From positions 1 through 64,000 of the forward strand of contig NZ_FNHI01000025.1 in the NCBI RefSeq assembly GCF_900103455.1: a stretch of 64,000 nucleotides of DNA. The letters are read 5' to 3'. The DNA is from Streptomyces wuyuanensis. GTDB taxonomy: Bacteria > Actinomycetota > Actinomycetes > Streptomycetales > Streptomycetaceae. Both the position numbers and the translations under genes were made by a program. The notes under the pieces are model-generated. The model was given only the letters and a program-made list of their open reading frames with translations. It did not search any database and had not been told where the DNA came from. Positions 27,653 through 35,260 of this stretch are shown here, one piece after another; the stretch's first letter is position 1, and each line of letters starts with the position of its first letter.

Positions 27653-27844
27653 TCAGGCGGTCTGGTGCGCCAGGAGTGCCAGCGCGGCCACGAGGACCAC
27701 CAGCAGCGCCAGCAGCGCCGCGGGGTTCAGGCCCGCGAAGGGGCCCTCCTGCTGCAGGCGCTCGCGGTTGGCCCGGCAGACGGGGCAGCGGCCCTCCGCG
27801 ACGGGCGCGGCGCAGTTGGCGCACACCAGTCGGTCGTAGGTCAT
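27653..27844 (-). CDS. small zinc-ribbon membrane protein
   Basis: The 63-residue protein has two CxxC knuckles (C8-x2-C11 and C20-x2-C23, in CANCAAPVAEGRCPVC), followed by one membrane span at about 42-60 (AALLALLVVLVAALALLA). The zinc-ribbon head is probably cytoplasmic. A very strong GGAGGAGGAGAG site precedes ATG 27844. A GGGAAC-n18-GTTG element upstream could be a SigR-type promoter. Function is unknown. Confidence 0.8.
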   Translation of the reverse strand: MTYDRLVCANCAAPVAEGRCPVCRANRERLQQEGPFAGLNPAALLALLVVLVAALALLAHQTA

Positions 27845-28149
27845 GCGCTCTCCTCCTCCCGCGCGGCGGAGCCGCCCGCGGAGATCCTTCTCTCGGCGTT
27901 CCTCGGTGGTTCTCCGCGTGTCTCTCCGCGCAACGCTCCGGGAACCGCATCCGTTCCCGGTACCACTGTGCCAGCTCGCGAGCGATTCGGCGCGCCCCGT
28001 CGGGTTACACCCGTTCCGGGAGGCTGGAGAGAGGGGCAAGAGAGGGGTATCAATCCGACAAATCGCGCAACTCCGGGCGGTGACTGCACGCGCCATCCTC
28101 GTTCGCGTATGGTCACGCACACATACTCCCGGCCGACCGTGGTGCACTC
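27845..28149. other. 305-nt divergent region before ftsE
   Basis: It contains a perfect inverted repeat CCGGGAAC-n7-GTTCCCGG (27938-27960), part of the SigR-like element listed separately. It also has an A/T-rich stretch near 28050-28130 with a TATGGT hexamer that could be an ftsE -10. No gene is supported. Confidence 0.5.
27931..27958 (-). promoter_or_regulatory. candidate SigR-type (ECF) promoter for the zinc-ribbon gene
   Basis: On the minus strand, GGGAAC (27958-27953) is followed after exactly 18 nt by GTTG (27934-27931). The known SigR consensus is GGGAAT-n18-GTT. The element also forms part of the palindrome at 27938-27960, so an operator is an alternative reading. Confidence 0.35.
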
Positions 28150-28839
28150 GTGATCCGATTCGACAACGTCTCCAAGAGCTATCCCAAGCAGAACCGTCCA
28201 GCCCTGCGCGACGTCTCCCTGGAGATCGAGAAGGGGGAGTTCGTCTTCCTCGTGGGCTCGTCCGGTTCCGGCAAGTCGACCTTCCTGCGGCTGATCCTCC
28301 GCGAGGAGCGCACCAGCCACGGCCAGGTGCACGTCCTCGGCAAGGACCTGGCGCGCCTGTCCAACTGGAAGGTGCCGCACATGCGCCGGCAGCTCGGCAC
28401 CGTCTTCCAGGACTTCCGTCTGCTGCCGAACAAGACCGTCGCCGAGAACGTGGCCTTCGCGCAGGAGGTCATCGGCAAGCCCCGCGGCGAGATCCGCAAG
28501 GCTGTTCCCCAGGTCCTCGACCTCGTCGGCCTCGGCGGCAAGGAGGACCGGATGCCCGGCGAGCTCTCCGGTGGTGAGCAGCAGCGCGTGGCGATCGCCC
28601 GCGCCTTCGTCAACCGCCCCATGCTGCTGATCGCGGACGAGCCGACCGGAAACCTCGACCCCCAGACCTCCGTCGGCATCATGAAGCTGCTGGACCGGAT
28701 CAACAGGACCGGCACCACAGTGGTGATGGCGACCCACGACCAGAACATCGTCGACCAGATGCGCAAGCGCGTCATCGAGCTCGAACAGGGCCGGCTCGTA
28801 CGCGACCAGGCGCGCGGTGTCTACGGCTACCAGCACTGA
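28150..28839 (+). CDS. ftsE: cell division ATP-binding protein FtsE
   Basis: The 229-residue ABC ATPase acts with FtsX and transmits a cytoplasmic signal to peptidoglycan hydrolases at division and branching sites. Walker A is GSSGSGKST, signature LSGGEQQRVAIARA, Walker B MLLIADEPTGNLDP, and H-loop ATHD. The start is GTG 28150 with only a weak ribosome binding site, so a leaderless or short-leader transcript is possible. ftsX follows 41 nt later. Confidence 0.97.
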   Translation: MIRFDNVSKSYPKQNRPALRDVSLEIEKGEFVFLVGSSGSGKSTFLRLILREERTSHGQVHVLGKDLARLSNWKVPHMRRQLGTVFQDFRLLPNKTVAENVAFAQEVIGKPRGEIRKAVPQVLDLVGLGGKEDRMPGELSGGEQQRVAIARAFVNRPMLLIADEPTGNLDPQTSVGIMKLLDRINRTGTTVVMATHDQNIVDQMRKRVIELEQGRLVRDQARGVYGYQH

Positions 28840-28880
28840 GCCGGCACTGAGCAGGTAGAGGAAAGGCTGAAACACTCGCC

Positions 28881-29798
28881 ATGCGCGCCCAGTTCGTACT
28901 GTCGGAGATCGGCGTCGGTCTCCGCCGCAATCTGACGATGACCTTCGCGGTGATCGTCTCCGTGGCCCTGTCGCTCGCCCTCTTCGGTGGCGCCCTGCTC
29001 ATGCGTGAACAGGTCAGCACCATGAAGGACTTCTGGTACGACAAGGTCAACGTCTCCATCTACCTCTGCAACAAGAACGACGCGGAGACGGACGAGAAGT
29101 GCTCGAAGGGTGCCGTCACCGCCGAGCAGCGTGACCAGATCAAATCCGACCTCGAAGACATGAACATCGTCGAGAAGGTCCACCACGAGTCCGCGGACGA
29201 GGCCTACAAGCACTACCGCGAGCAGTACAGCGACACCGCCATCGCCACGGTCATCACGCCCGACCAGATGCAGGAGTCGTTCCGGGTCAAGTTGAAGGAC
29301 CCGGAGAAGTACAAGGTGGTGGCGACCGCCTTCGCCGGCCGGGACGGGGTCCAGTCCATCCAGGACCAGCGCGGCATCCTGGAGAACCTCTTCAACATGA
29401 TGCGGGGCATGAACGTCGCCGCCCTCTTCATCATGGGGCTGATGCTCGTCATCGCGCTGATGCTGATCGTCAACACCGTGCGGGTGTCCGCGTTCAGCCG
29501 TCGGCGTGAGACGGGGATCATGCGGCTCGTCGGGGCGTCCAGCTTCTACATCCAGATGCCGTTCATCATGGAGGCCGCATTCGCCGGTCTGCTGGGCGGT
29601 CTGGTCGCCTGTGTGATGCTGCTGGTGGGCCGGTACTTCCTCATCGACGGCGGTCTGGCGCTCTCCGAGAAGATGCCGCTGGTCAACTTCATCGGCTGGG
29701 ACGCCGTGATAGCGGTACTCCCGCTCGTCCTCGTGATCGGGCTGCTGATGCCCTCCATGGCCGCTTTCATCGCGTTGCGCAAGTACCTGAAGGTGTGA
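28881..29798 (+). CDS. ftsX: cell division protein FtsX
   Basis: The 305-residue membrane partner of FtsE. TM1 is near residues 20-42. The extracellular loop runs to about 180 and carries paired cysteines (C63 and C74) as in mycobacterial FtsX. Three C-terminal spans follow. The conserved VNTVRVSAFSRRRETGIMRLVGAS segment is present. The extracellular loop is the part expected to bind a NlpC/P60-type hydrolase in actinobacteria. An inverted-repeat terminator follows, separating it from the S41 protease gene. Confidence 0.97.
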   Translation: MRAQFVLSEIGVGLRRNLTMTFAVIVSVALSLALFGGALLMREQVSTMKDFWYDKVNVSIYLCNKNDAETDEKCSKGAVTAEQRDQIKSDLEDMNIVEKVHHESADEAYKHYREQYSDTAIATVITPDQMQESFRVKLKDPEKYKVVATAFAGRDGVQSIQDQRGILENLFNMMRGMNVAALFIMGLMLVIALMLIVNTVRVSAFSRRRETGIMRLVGASSFYIQMPFIMEAAFAGLLGGLVACVMLLVGRYFLIDGGLALSEKMPLVNFIGWDAVIAVLPLVLVIGLLMPSMAAFIALRKYLKV

Positions 29799-29808
29799 CG
29801 AGCGCCCC

Positions 29809-29842
29809 GGGCGCCGTACGGGTCAACGACCCTACGGCGCCC
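29809..29842 (+). terminator. terminator after ftsEX
   Basis: A 15-16 bp stem with one bulged base (29809-29824 with 29828-29842) closes on AAC and is followed by TTCGCTTGT. Confidence 0.75.
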
Positions 29843-29866
29843 TTCGCTTGTCCTAGAGTGGGCGCC

Positions 29867-31036
29867 ATGTTGGGCCCCGAATCACCCAAGGTGCCCCGTG
29901 GCCTGCGCCACGGGGCGGTCCTGACGCTGGTGTTCGCGGGCGCCCTCGTCACCGGTTCCACGACGGGCCTGCTGCCCAGCGGCGAGGGCGAACCGCCCGA
30001 GCCCCGCGTGCGGGCCGCCGCCGCCACGGTCGACCGCGACGAGATCGCACGGGCCGCCGCCGAGGCCGCCGCGGACGGCAAATCCGGCGCCAAGGCCGCC
30101 GAAGAGGTCGTGAGCCGCAGCGGGGACCGCTGGGGCGCCGTGTACGACAAGGGCGAGTACGAGGAGTTCGCGCGTGCCCTCGACGGTTCGTACACCGGGG
30201 TCGGCCTGTGGGCCAGGCGCGGGGCCGACGGCCGGGTCGAGGTCGCCCGCCTCCAGCGCGGCGGTCCCGCCGAGAGGGCCGGTATCCGCGTCGGCGACCA
30301 GCTGCGCACGGTCGACGGCGCCCGTATAGACGGGCGCCCCGTCAGCGAGGTCGTCCGGCTGCTGCGTGGTGACGGCAAGAGCGCCGGGGCCGGCTCGTCC
30401 GTCGTGCTGGGCCTCCAGCGCGGCGACCACGCCTGGAGCCGGACGCTGCAGCGGGCCCGGCTCGCCACCGAGGCGGTCACCGTGCGGAGGCTCGAGGGCA
30501 AGGCCGTGTTGATCAAGGTGGCGGCCTTCACCCGGGGCGCGGGCGAGCAGGTGCGGCAGGCGGTCGAGTCCGCGCCCGAGGGCGCCGGAGTCCTGCTGGA
30601 CCTGCGGGGCAACAGCGGCGGCCTGGTTTCCGAGGCCGTGTCGGCGGCGTCCGCGTTCCTCGACGGTGGGCTGGTCGCCACGTACGACGTGCGCGGTGAG
30701 CAGAAGGCTCTCTACGCCAAGCCTGGCGGGGACACCGCGCGGCCGGTCGTGGCCCTGGTGGACGGCGGGACGATGAGCGCGGCGGAGCTGGTCACGGGCG
30801 CCCTCAAGGACCGGGGCCGTGCCGTTACCGTCGGTACCCGCACCTTCGGCAAGGGGTCGGTGCAGATGCCCGAGCGGCTGCCCGACGGGTCCGTCGCGGA
30901 GCTCACCGTCGGCCACTACCGCACTCCGTCCGGTCACGATGTCGACGGCCGGGGCATCACCCCGGACCTCGCCGTGAGCGAGCGGGCCGAGGAGCGGGCG
31001 CAGACGGTATTGAGTGGCCTCGGGGCGGGGTCGTAG
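29867..31036 (+). CDS. S41 family carboxyl-terminal processing peptidase
   Basis: The 389-residue CtpA-like protease has one N-terminal membrane anchor or signal (about 14-37). The PDZ domain (about 105-190) includes LQRGGPAERAGIRVGDQLRTVDG. In the catalytic domain, Ser304 (GGTMSAAEL) and Lys329 (TFGKGSVQ) form the dyad. The substrate-binding LDLRGNSGG is present. It should act outside the membrane, trimming C-termini of secreted or wall-associated proteins. The ATG at 29867 follows the ftsX terminator; a frame opening at 29795 runs through that hairpin and is less likely. smpB starts 18 nt after its stop. Confidence 0.92.
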   Translation: MLGPESPKVPRGLRHGAVLTLVFAGALVTGSTTGLLPSGEGEPPEPRVRAAAATVDRDEIARAAAEAAADGKSGAKAAEEVVSRSGDRWGAVYDKGEYEEFARALDGSYTGVGLWARRGADGRVEVARLQRGGPAERAGIRVGDQLRTVDGARIDGRPVSEVVRLLRGDGKSAGAGSSVVLGLQRGDHAWSRTLQRARLATEAVTVRRLEGKAVLIKVAAFTRGAGEQVRQAVESAPEGAGVLLDLRGNSGGLVSEAVSAASAFLDGGLVATYDVRGEQKALYAKPGGDTARPVVALVDGGTMSAAELVTGALKDRGRAVTVGTRTFGKGSVQMPERLPDGSVAELTVGHYRTPSGHDVDGRGITPDLAVSERAEERAQTVLSGLGAGS

Positions 31037-31054
31037 TGCGAAAATGACCGCACT

Positions 31055-31534
31055 ATGGCTAAGGAAAAAGGGCGCAAGCTGATCGCGCAGAACAAGAAGG
31101 CGCGGCACGACTACCACATCCTCGACACCTACGAGTGCGGTCTCGTGCTGACGGGTACCGAGGTGAAGTCGCTGCGTCAGGGGCGGGCCTCGCTGGCGGA
31201 CGGGTTCGTCCAGATCGACGACCACGAGGCGTGGCTGCACAACGTCCACGTGCCGGAGTACAGCCAGGGCACCTGGACCAACCACAGCGCCCGGCGGAAG
31301 CGGAAGCTGCTGCTGCACCGGGTGGAGATCGACAAGCTGGAGTCGAAGTCCCAGGAGACGGGTCACACGATCGTGCCGCTCGCCCTGTACTTCAAGGACG
31401 GCCGGGCCAAGGTCGAGATCGCCCTCGCGAGGGGCAAGAAGGAGTACGACAAGCGGCAGACCCTGCGGGAGAAGCAGGACCGCCGTGAGGCCGACCGTGC
31501 CATGTCCGCGGCGCGCCGGCGGCAGCGGGCCTGA
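31055..31534 (+). CDS. smpB: SsrA-binding protein SmpB
   Basis: The 159-residue RNA-binding protein carries tmRNA into stalled ribosomes. Conserved segments include IAQNKKARHDYHI, GLVLTGTEVKSLRQGRASL and the C-terminal basic tail KRQTLREKQDRREADR, which mimics the anticodon arm in the decoding site. Its RNA partner ssrA begins 93 nt downstream on the same strand. Confidence 0.98.
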   Translation: MAKEKGRKLIAQNKKARHDYHILDTYECGLVLTGTEVKSLRQGRASLADGFVQIDDHEAWLHNVHVPEYSQGTWTNHSARRKRKLLLHRVEIDKLESKSQETGHTIVPLALYFKDGRAKVEIALARGKKEYDKRQTLREKQDRREADRAMSAARRRQRA

Positions 31535-31588
31535 GCCGGACGCGCGGAATACGCTGGCACGGTCGTGCGTTGGTCACGTACGATGGCT

Positions 31589-31611
31589 CCTGCCCTCCCC
31601 GAGGGGGCAGG
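31589..31611 (+). terminator. hairpin between smpB and ssrA
   Basis: CCTGCCC (31589-31595) pairs with GGGCAGG (31605-31611), and inner C and G runs extend the stem, followed by TTTGAAAAA. It is probably the smpB terminator; it could also be a 5' structure of the ssrA precursor. Confidence 0.55.
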
Positions 31612-31627
31612 TTTGAAAAATCAACAT

Positions 31628-31997
31628 GGGGATGATCGGTTTCGACAGCGGCTGTCGAAGCAGGGGAAGCGTGTCGAGGAAGCGGCAATGATCTCGTAAA
31701 CCATATGTCGCAACCAATAATCGCCAACACCAAGCGCGATTCCTTCGCCCTCGCTGCCTAAGTAGCGACTTGCGAAGTGTCAGCCCGGGGCTGTTCCCGA
31801 CCCGGATCCTGGCATCAGCTAGGGGACTAAACCTCTAGACCCGGTCACGGGGTCTGGAGGGAAATCAAACAGTGACTGAGCCCGTCGGAGACTTGTCCGC
31901 GTGATCTCCGGGGCCGAGAAAATCGCAGCGGACTGCACACGGAGAAGCCCTGATTCCGCACCGTTGGACGCGGGTTCGATTCCCGCCATCTCCACCA
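31628..31997 (+). ncRNA. ssrA: transfer-messenger RNA (ssrA)
   Basis: The 370-nt one-piece tmRNA has a tRNA-like domain formed by 5' GGGGAUG (31628-31634) pairing with CAUCUCC (31987-31993), ending in an encoded ACCA. The T arm reads GCGGGTTCGATTCCCGC. The mRNA-like part resumes at GCC 31723 and encodes ANTKRDSFALAA before TAA at 31759-31761. The ALAA end is the protease-recognition tag. Pseudoknot-like segments fill 31770-31900. A terminator lies at 32047-32074. Confidence 0.97.
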
Positions 31998-32046
31998 GTG
32001 GACGATCTGGGGGCACCGCCCCCAGGCACCGCACCCCATGTGGGCG

Positions 32047-32074
32047 AGGCCCGGCTGTCATGACAGCCGGGCCT
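32047..32074. terminator. 28-bp perfect palindrome, ssrA terminator
   Basis: The arms 32047-32060 and 32061-32074 are exact complements with no spacer, starting AGGCCCGGCTG. It terminates ssrA and overlaps the last codon of the convergent MFS gene (stop at 32058), so it may end both transcripts. Confidence 0.8.
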
Positions 32075-33335
32075 TCGTCGTACGTGCCGGCAGCAGCGAC
32101 AGCGCCAGTGCCAGGGCCGCCGCCGTGACCGGGATCGCGTAGCCGTGGGAGGCGCCGGCGTGCTCCACCGTCCAGCCGCCCGCCGCCGAACCGGCGGCGA
32201 TGCCGCCGAGCAGCGCCGTCACGGCCAGGGTCATGCCCTCGTTCAGCTGCCCCTCCGGGGTGAGGCGCTGGATCTCGGTCATGCCGGTCACCATCGTGGG
32301 TGCCGTCGCCATCCCGGCGAGCAGAAGCCCACCCGCGACGGCGAGCAGGGAGCCCGTGCCCGCCGCGGCGAGCAGCGGCAGGGCCATGAGGACCGTCATC
32401 GCGGCCAGGCAGGTCCGCAGCCGGGCGGTACGGCGGGCCCGGCCGTACGCCAGGCCCGCGAGACAGGAGCCGGCGGCCTGGAGGGCCAGCACCGCACCCG
32501 CCGCCGGGCCGTCCGCGAAAGCGAGCGTGACGACCTCCATCGCACCGAAGACGGCTCCCGTGGCGAGGAAGACGGCGAGCATCGGGACCATGCCGGGCGT
32601 GCGCAGCGGGGAGCGGCGCCCCGCGGTCCCGCCGGAGACCGGCGGTTCGGTGGACCGCTGGGCCGCGAACAGGACCACGCCCGTCAGCAGCAGCCCCGCT
32701 CCGACGAGGGTCCCGGCCTCCGGGAAGAACCCCGCGCAGAGCCAGGCGGCGAGCACGGGCCCGAGCATGAAGCACAGCTCGTCGACCGCCTGCTCGAAGG
32801 AGTTCGCGGTGTGCCGGGCGGCCGCGTCGTCCTTCAGCAGATGTGCCCAGCGGGCGCGTGACATCCCGCCCGTGTTGGGTGTCGTGGCGGTGGCGGCGTA
32901 CGCGGCGAAGAGCGTCCAGTCGGGGGTGCCGTGACGGACGCACAGCACCAGGGCGAGTGAGCCGAGCACGGCCAGCGCGGTGGCCGGTACGGCGACGCGG
33001 GCCTGGCCGTACCGGTCGACCAGCCTCGCGGTCCACGGGGCGACGATCGCGGTGGCGGCCAGACCGGTCGCCGTGACGGCGCCCGCGAGGGCGTACGAAC
33101 CGCGCTGCCCGGCGATCATGATCACGGCGCTGACGCTGAACATGCCCATGGGCAGTCGGGCAAGGAGGTTCCCCGCGGTGAAGGCACGTGCCCCGGGGAC
33201 GGCGAAGAGCCGGCGGTAGGGGCCCGGCGGACGGGAGGGGCCCGGCGGACGGGAGGGTCCCGGCTCCCGGTCCCGGGGCGCCAGGACCAGCGTCCCGCCG
33301 GACGTGGTCATCTGGGGAGAAGTCGATTGCGGCAT
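32058..33335 (-). CDS. MFS transporter
   Basis: The 425-residue major facilitator has many hydrophobic spans and the family motif region WTARLVDRYGQARVAVP after the first two spans. An N-terminal tail of about 40 residues contains the repeat GPSRPPGPSRPPGP. Substrate is not predictable; drug or metabolite efflux is likely. It is divergent from the LysR gene at 33418 (82 nt apart), which probably controls it. The start is ATG 33335 with a weak ribosome binding site. Confidence 0.88.
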   Translation of the reverse strand: MPQSTSPQMTTSGGTLVLAPRDREPGPSRPPGPSRPPGPYRRLFAVPGARAFTAGNLLARLPMGMFSVSAVIMIAGQRGSYALAGAVTATGLAATAIVAPWTARLVDRYGQARVAVPATALAVLGSLALVLCVRHGTPDWTLFAAYAATATTPNTGGMSRARWAHLLKDDAAARHTANSFEQAVDELCFMLGPVLAAWLCAGFFPEAGTLVGAGLLLTGVVLFAAQRSTEPPVSGGTAGRRSPLRTPGMVPMLAVFLATGAVFGAMEVVTLAFADGPAAGAVLALQAAGSCLAGLAYGRARRTARLRTCLAAMTVLMALPLLAAAGTGSLLAVAGGLLLAGMATAPTMVTGMTEIQRLTPEGQLNEGMTLAVTALLGGIAAGSAAGGWTVEHAGASHGYAIPVTAAALALALSLLPARTTKARLS

Positions 33336-33417
33336 GGATCAAGGGTCGCGGCGGGGCTCTCGGGGGTCCAACACCTGTTCGAGGCTCATTGACGCACTCC
33401 TGTTGTAAGTTCTCGGG

Positions 33418-34383
33418 GTGCCCCAGGACCTCGAACCCCGTCTGCTCCGCGCCTTCCTCGCCGTCGCGGCCGAACTGCACTTCACCAGGGCCGCGGCCCG
33501 GCTGTACGTGGCCCAGCAGGCGCTCAGCCGCGACATCCGGCGGCTGGAGCGGACGTTGGGGGCGGAGCTGTTCGTCCGGACCACCCGGCAGGTGCGGCTC
33601 ACCGCCGAGGGCGAGCGGCTGCTGCCGTACGCGCGGCGGGTGATGGACGCCCACGATGCGCTGGCCTCGGCCCTCGCCGACACGGAGCGGCCGCTGCTCG
33701 TCGACGTGGGCGCCCCGGTGGGCACGGCCTACCGGATGCTCGACGAGGCCCGCCGCGCGGCCCCCGGCCTGGAGTTCGTGGCCCGCTACCTGAGCGGACT
33801 CACGGGTGCGGCGGCGGAGATCGTCGCCGGCCGGCTCGACGTCTCCTCCGGCAGGATCGCCGGGATCGACCCGGCCCTGCGCTCCGAACTGGCCCACGAG
33901 CCGGTGCGGTACGAGCGGATGGCCGTACTGCTCCGCGACGGCCATCCCCTCGCGGAGCTCCCCGAGGTGCCGTTGGACGCACTGGCGGGGGAGACCCTTT
34001 ACGCGGGCGCGGGCAACGCGGCCACCGCGGAGTGGACCGACCTCGCCGGCCGGCTCTTCGCCGGCCGCGGAATCCGCATGGCCGCCCCCTTCCCCGAGAT
34101 CGCCGGGCAGGAGGAGTTCGTCCGGGTGGTGCGCAAGCAGGGCTGGTCGGTGCTGGCGAGCACCGAGTTCATCCCCGTGCCGGGCATGGTCGTCCGGCCG
34201 CTCGTCGACCCCGTGCCGCTGTCCCCGGTCTCGCTCGTCTGGCGGCGGGGCCTGAGCCACCCCGGCCTCGGCGTCCTGCGTTCCGTCATGGCCGAACTCG
34301 CCGCGTCGGAGGGGTGGCTGGACGTGCCGCCTGACGGCTGGCTGCCGGACGAGGACCGGGCCGCTATGGCGCGGAACACCTGA
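33418..34383 (+). CDS. LysR family transcriptional regulator
   Basis: The 321-residue regulator has an N-terminal winged HTH (about 1-60: LEPRLLRAFLAVAAELHFTRAAARL, then QQALSRDIRRLERTLGAELFVR). The periplasmic-binding-like ligand domain covers the rest. GTG 33418 has no clear Shine-Dalgarno sequence. It is divergent from the MFS gene, the classic arrangement for a LysR regulator and its target. The ligand is unknown. Confidence 0.92.
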   Translation: MPQDLEPRLLRAFLAVAAELHFTRAAARLYVAQQALSRDIRRLERTLGAELFVRTTRQVRLTAEGERLLPYARRVMDAHDALASALADTERPLLVDVGAPVGTAYRMLDEARRAAPGLEFVARYLSGLTGAAAEIVAGRLDVSSGRIAGIDPALRSELAHEPVRYERMAVLLRDGHPLAELPEVPLDALAGETLYAGAGNAATAEWTDLAGRLFAGRGIRMAAPFPEIAGQEEFVRVVRKQGWSVLASTEFIPVPGMVVRPLVDPVPLSPVSLVWRRGLSHPGLGVLRSVMAELAASEGWLDVPPDGWLPDEDRAAMARNT

Positions 34384-34543
34384 CTCCGCGGCCCGGCCGT
34401 CCCCGCCGTGCGCTACATTCATGGTCCGGGTGCAACGTGGTAGGGGGTGCTCGGTCCGGGTTTAGGGGGCTCGGTCCGACGGCAGGCGTCCGGTTCCGCC
34501 GGCGCTCCCACCTCTCCGTTCAGTGGGGGAAGAGCGTACAGCA

Positions 34544-35260
34544 GTGGAAAACAGGCGAGAAAAGTCCCGAATAGGGCACACCCATGACCCCAACGAGGTC
34601 ACCATCCAGATCGACAGCGTGGAGTTCAGACGACTCCAGGCTGCCCAGATGACCCCTGAGGCCCCTCGGGAAAGCGCCGACGGACCGGTGTTCGTCGACG
34701 AGAGCGGCCGTCGCAGCAAGAAGTTCCGCCGTATCGGATGGGTGCTGGCGCTGGTCTGCGCCGGCTACGCGGTGACCCTCGTGGTCGCCCTCATCGGCGG
34801 CAACTCCAACGCGCCGTCGCTTCTCATACCGGGGCCCGCCGACGACAAGGCGGACACCGCCGAGGAGACCCCCGGGCCCTCCGACGCCCCGTCCGCCCCC
34901 GCGCCCGCCGGCGCCGAGGTCGTCGCCGGCGTCCCCTCGCCCTCCGGCAGCCCGGCCGCCGTGCCGCGGCAGCCCGCCGGGTCCGCCGGCGAGCCGGGCG
35001 GCGACCGGAGCAGCAGCCCGGCCGGCGCCTCCGGCACGGGCGCGGCCACCACCACCGGCGGTGCCGGTGGCGCCGGCGGTGCCACGGCCGACCCGAAGCC
35101 CACCGTGTCCACGCCGCCCGGTGGCGCCGGCGGCACGGGCGGCGAGGAGCCGCCGCCGGACCCGGTCGATCCGACGACCCCCACCGAGACCGCGACGGAG
35201 GAACCCACCGGCGAGCCGGTGGCGCAGGGCCGGCAACTGGCCGGGGAAGGTGCCCGCTAG
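34544..35260 (+). CDS. matA: MatA-like single-pass membrane protein
   Basis: The 238-residue protein has a cytoplasmic N-terminus with NEVTIQIDSVEF, one membrane span at about 64-86 (IGWVLALVCAGYAVTLVVALIGG), and a long extracellular Pro/Ala/Gly/Thr-rich tail. GTG 34544 is used, after GGGGGAAG; another GTG lies at 34523. Its stop abuts the matB start (TAG then ATG 35261). From memory, the orthologous S. coelicolor locus matAB drives mycelial aggregation through poly-N-acetylglucosamine, with MatA as the small partner. The tail has no catalytic motif, so a scaffold or accessory role is inferred. Confidence 0.75.
   Translation: MENRREKSRIGHTHDPNEVTIQIDSVEFRRLQAAQMTPEAPRESADGPVFVDESGRRSKKFRRIGWVLALVCAGYAVTLVVALIGGNSNAPSLLIPGPADDKADTAEETPGPSDAPSAPAPAGAEVVAGVPSPSGSPAAVPRQPAGSAGEPGGDRSSSPAGASGTGAATTTGGAGGAGGATADPKPTVSTPPGGAGGTGGEEPPPDPVDPTTPTETATEEPTGEPVAQGRQLAGEGAR

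Noticed and set aside
29795..29866. Upstream start of the S41 protease overlapping ftsX
   Set aside because: The extra 24 codons would run through the ftsEX terminator hairpin and precede the natural signal sequence.
31819..34422. An 867-codon minus-strand frame covering ssrA, the MFS and LysR genes
   Set aside because: It contains the tmRNA acceptor region and two clear genes in other frames; it has no homology of its own.
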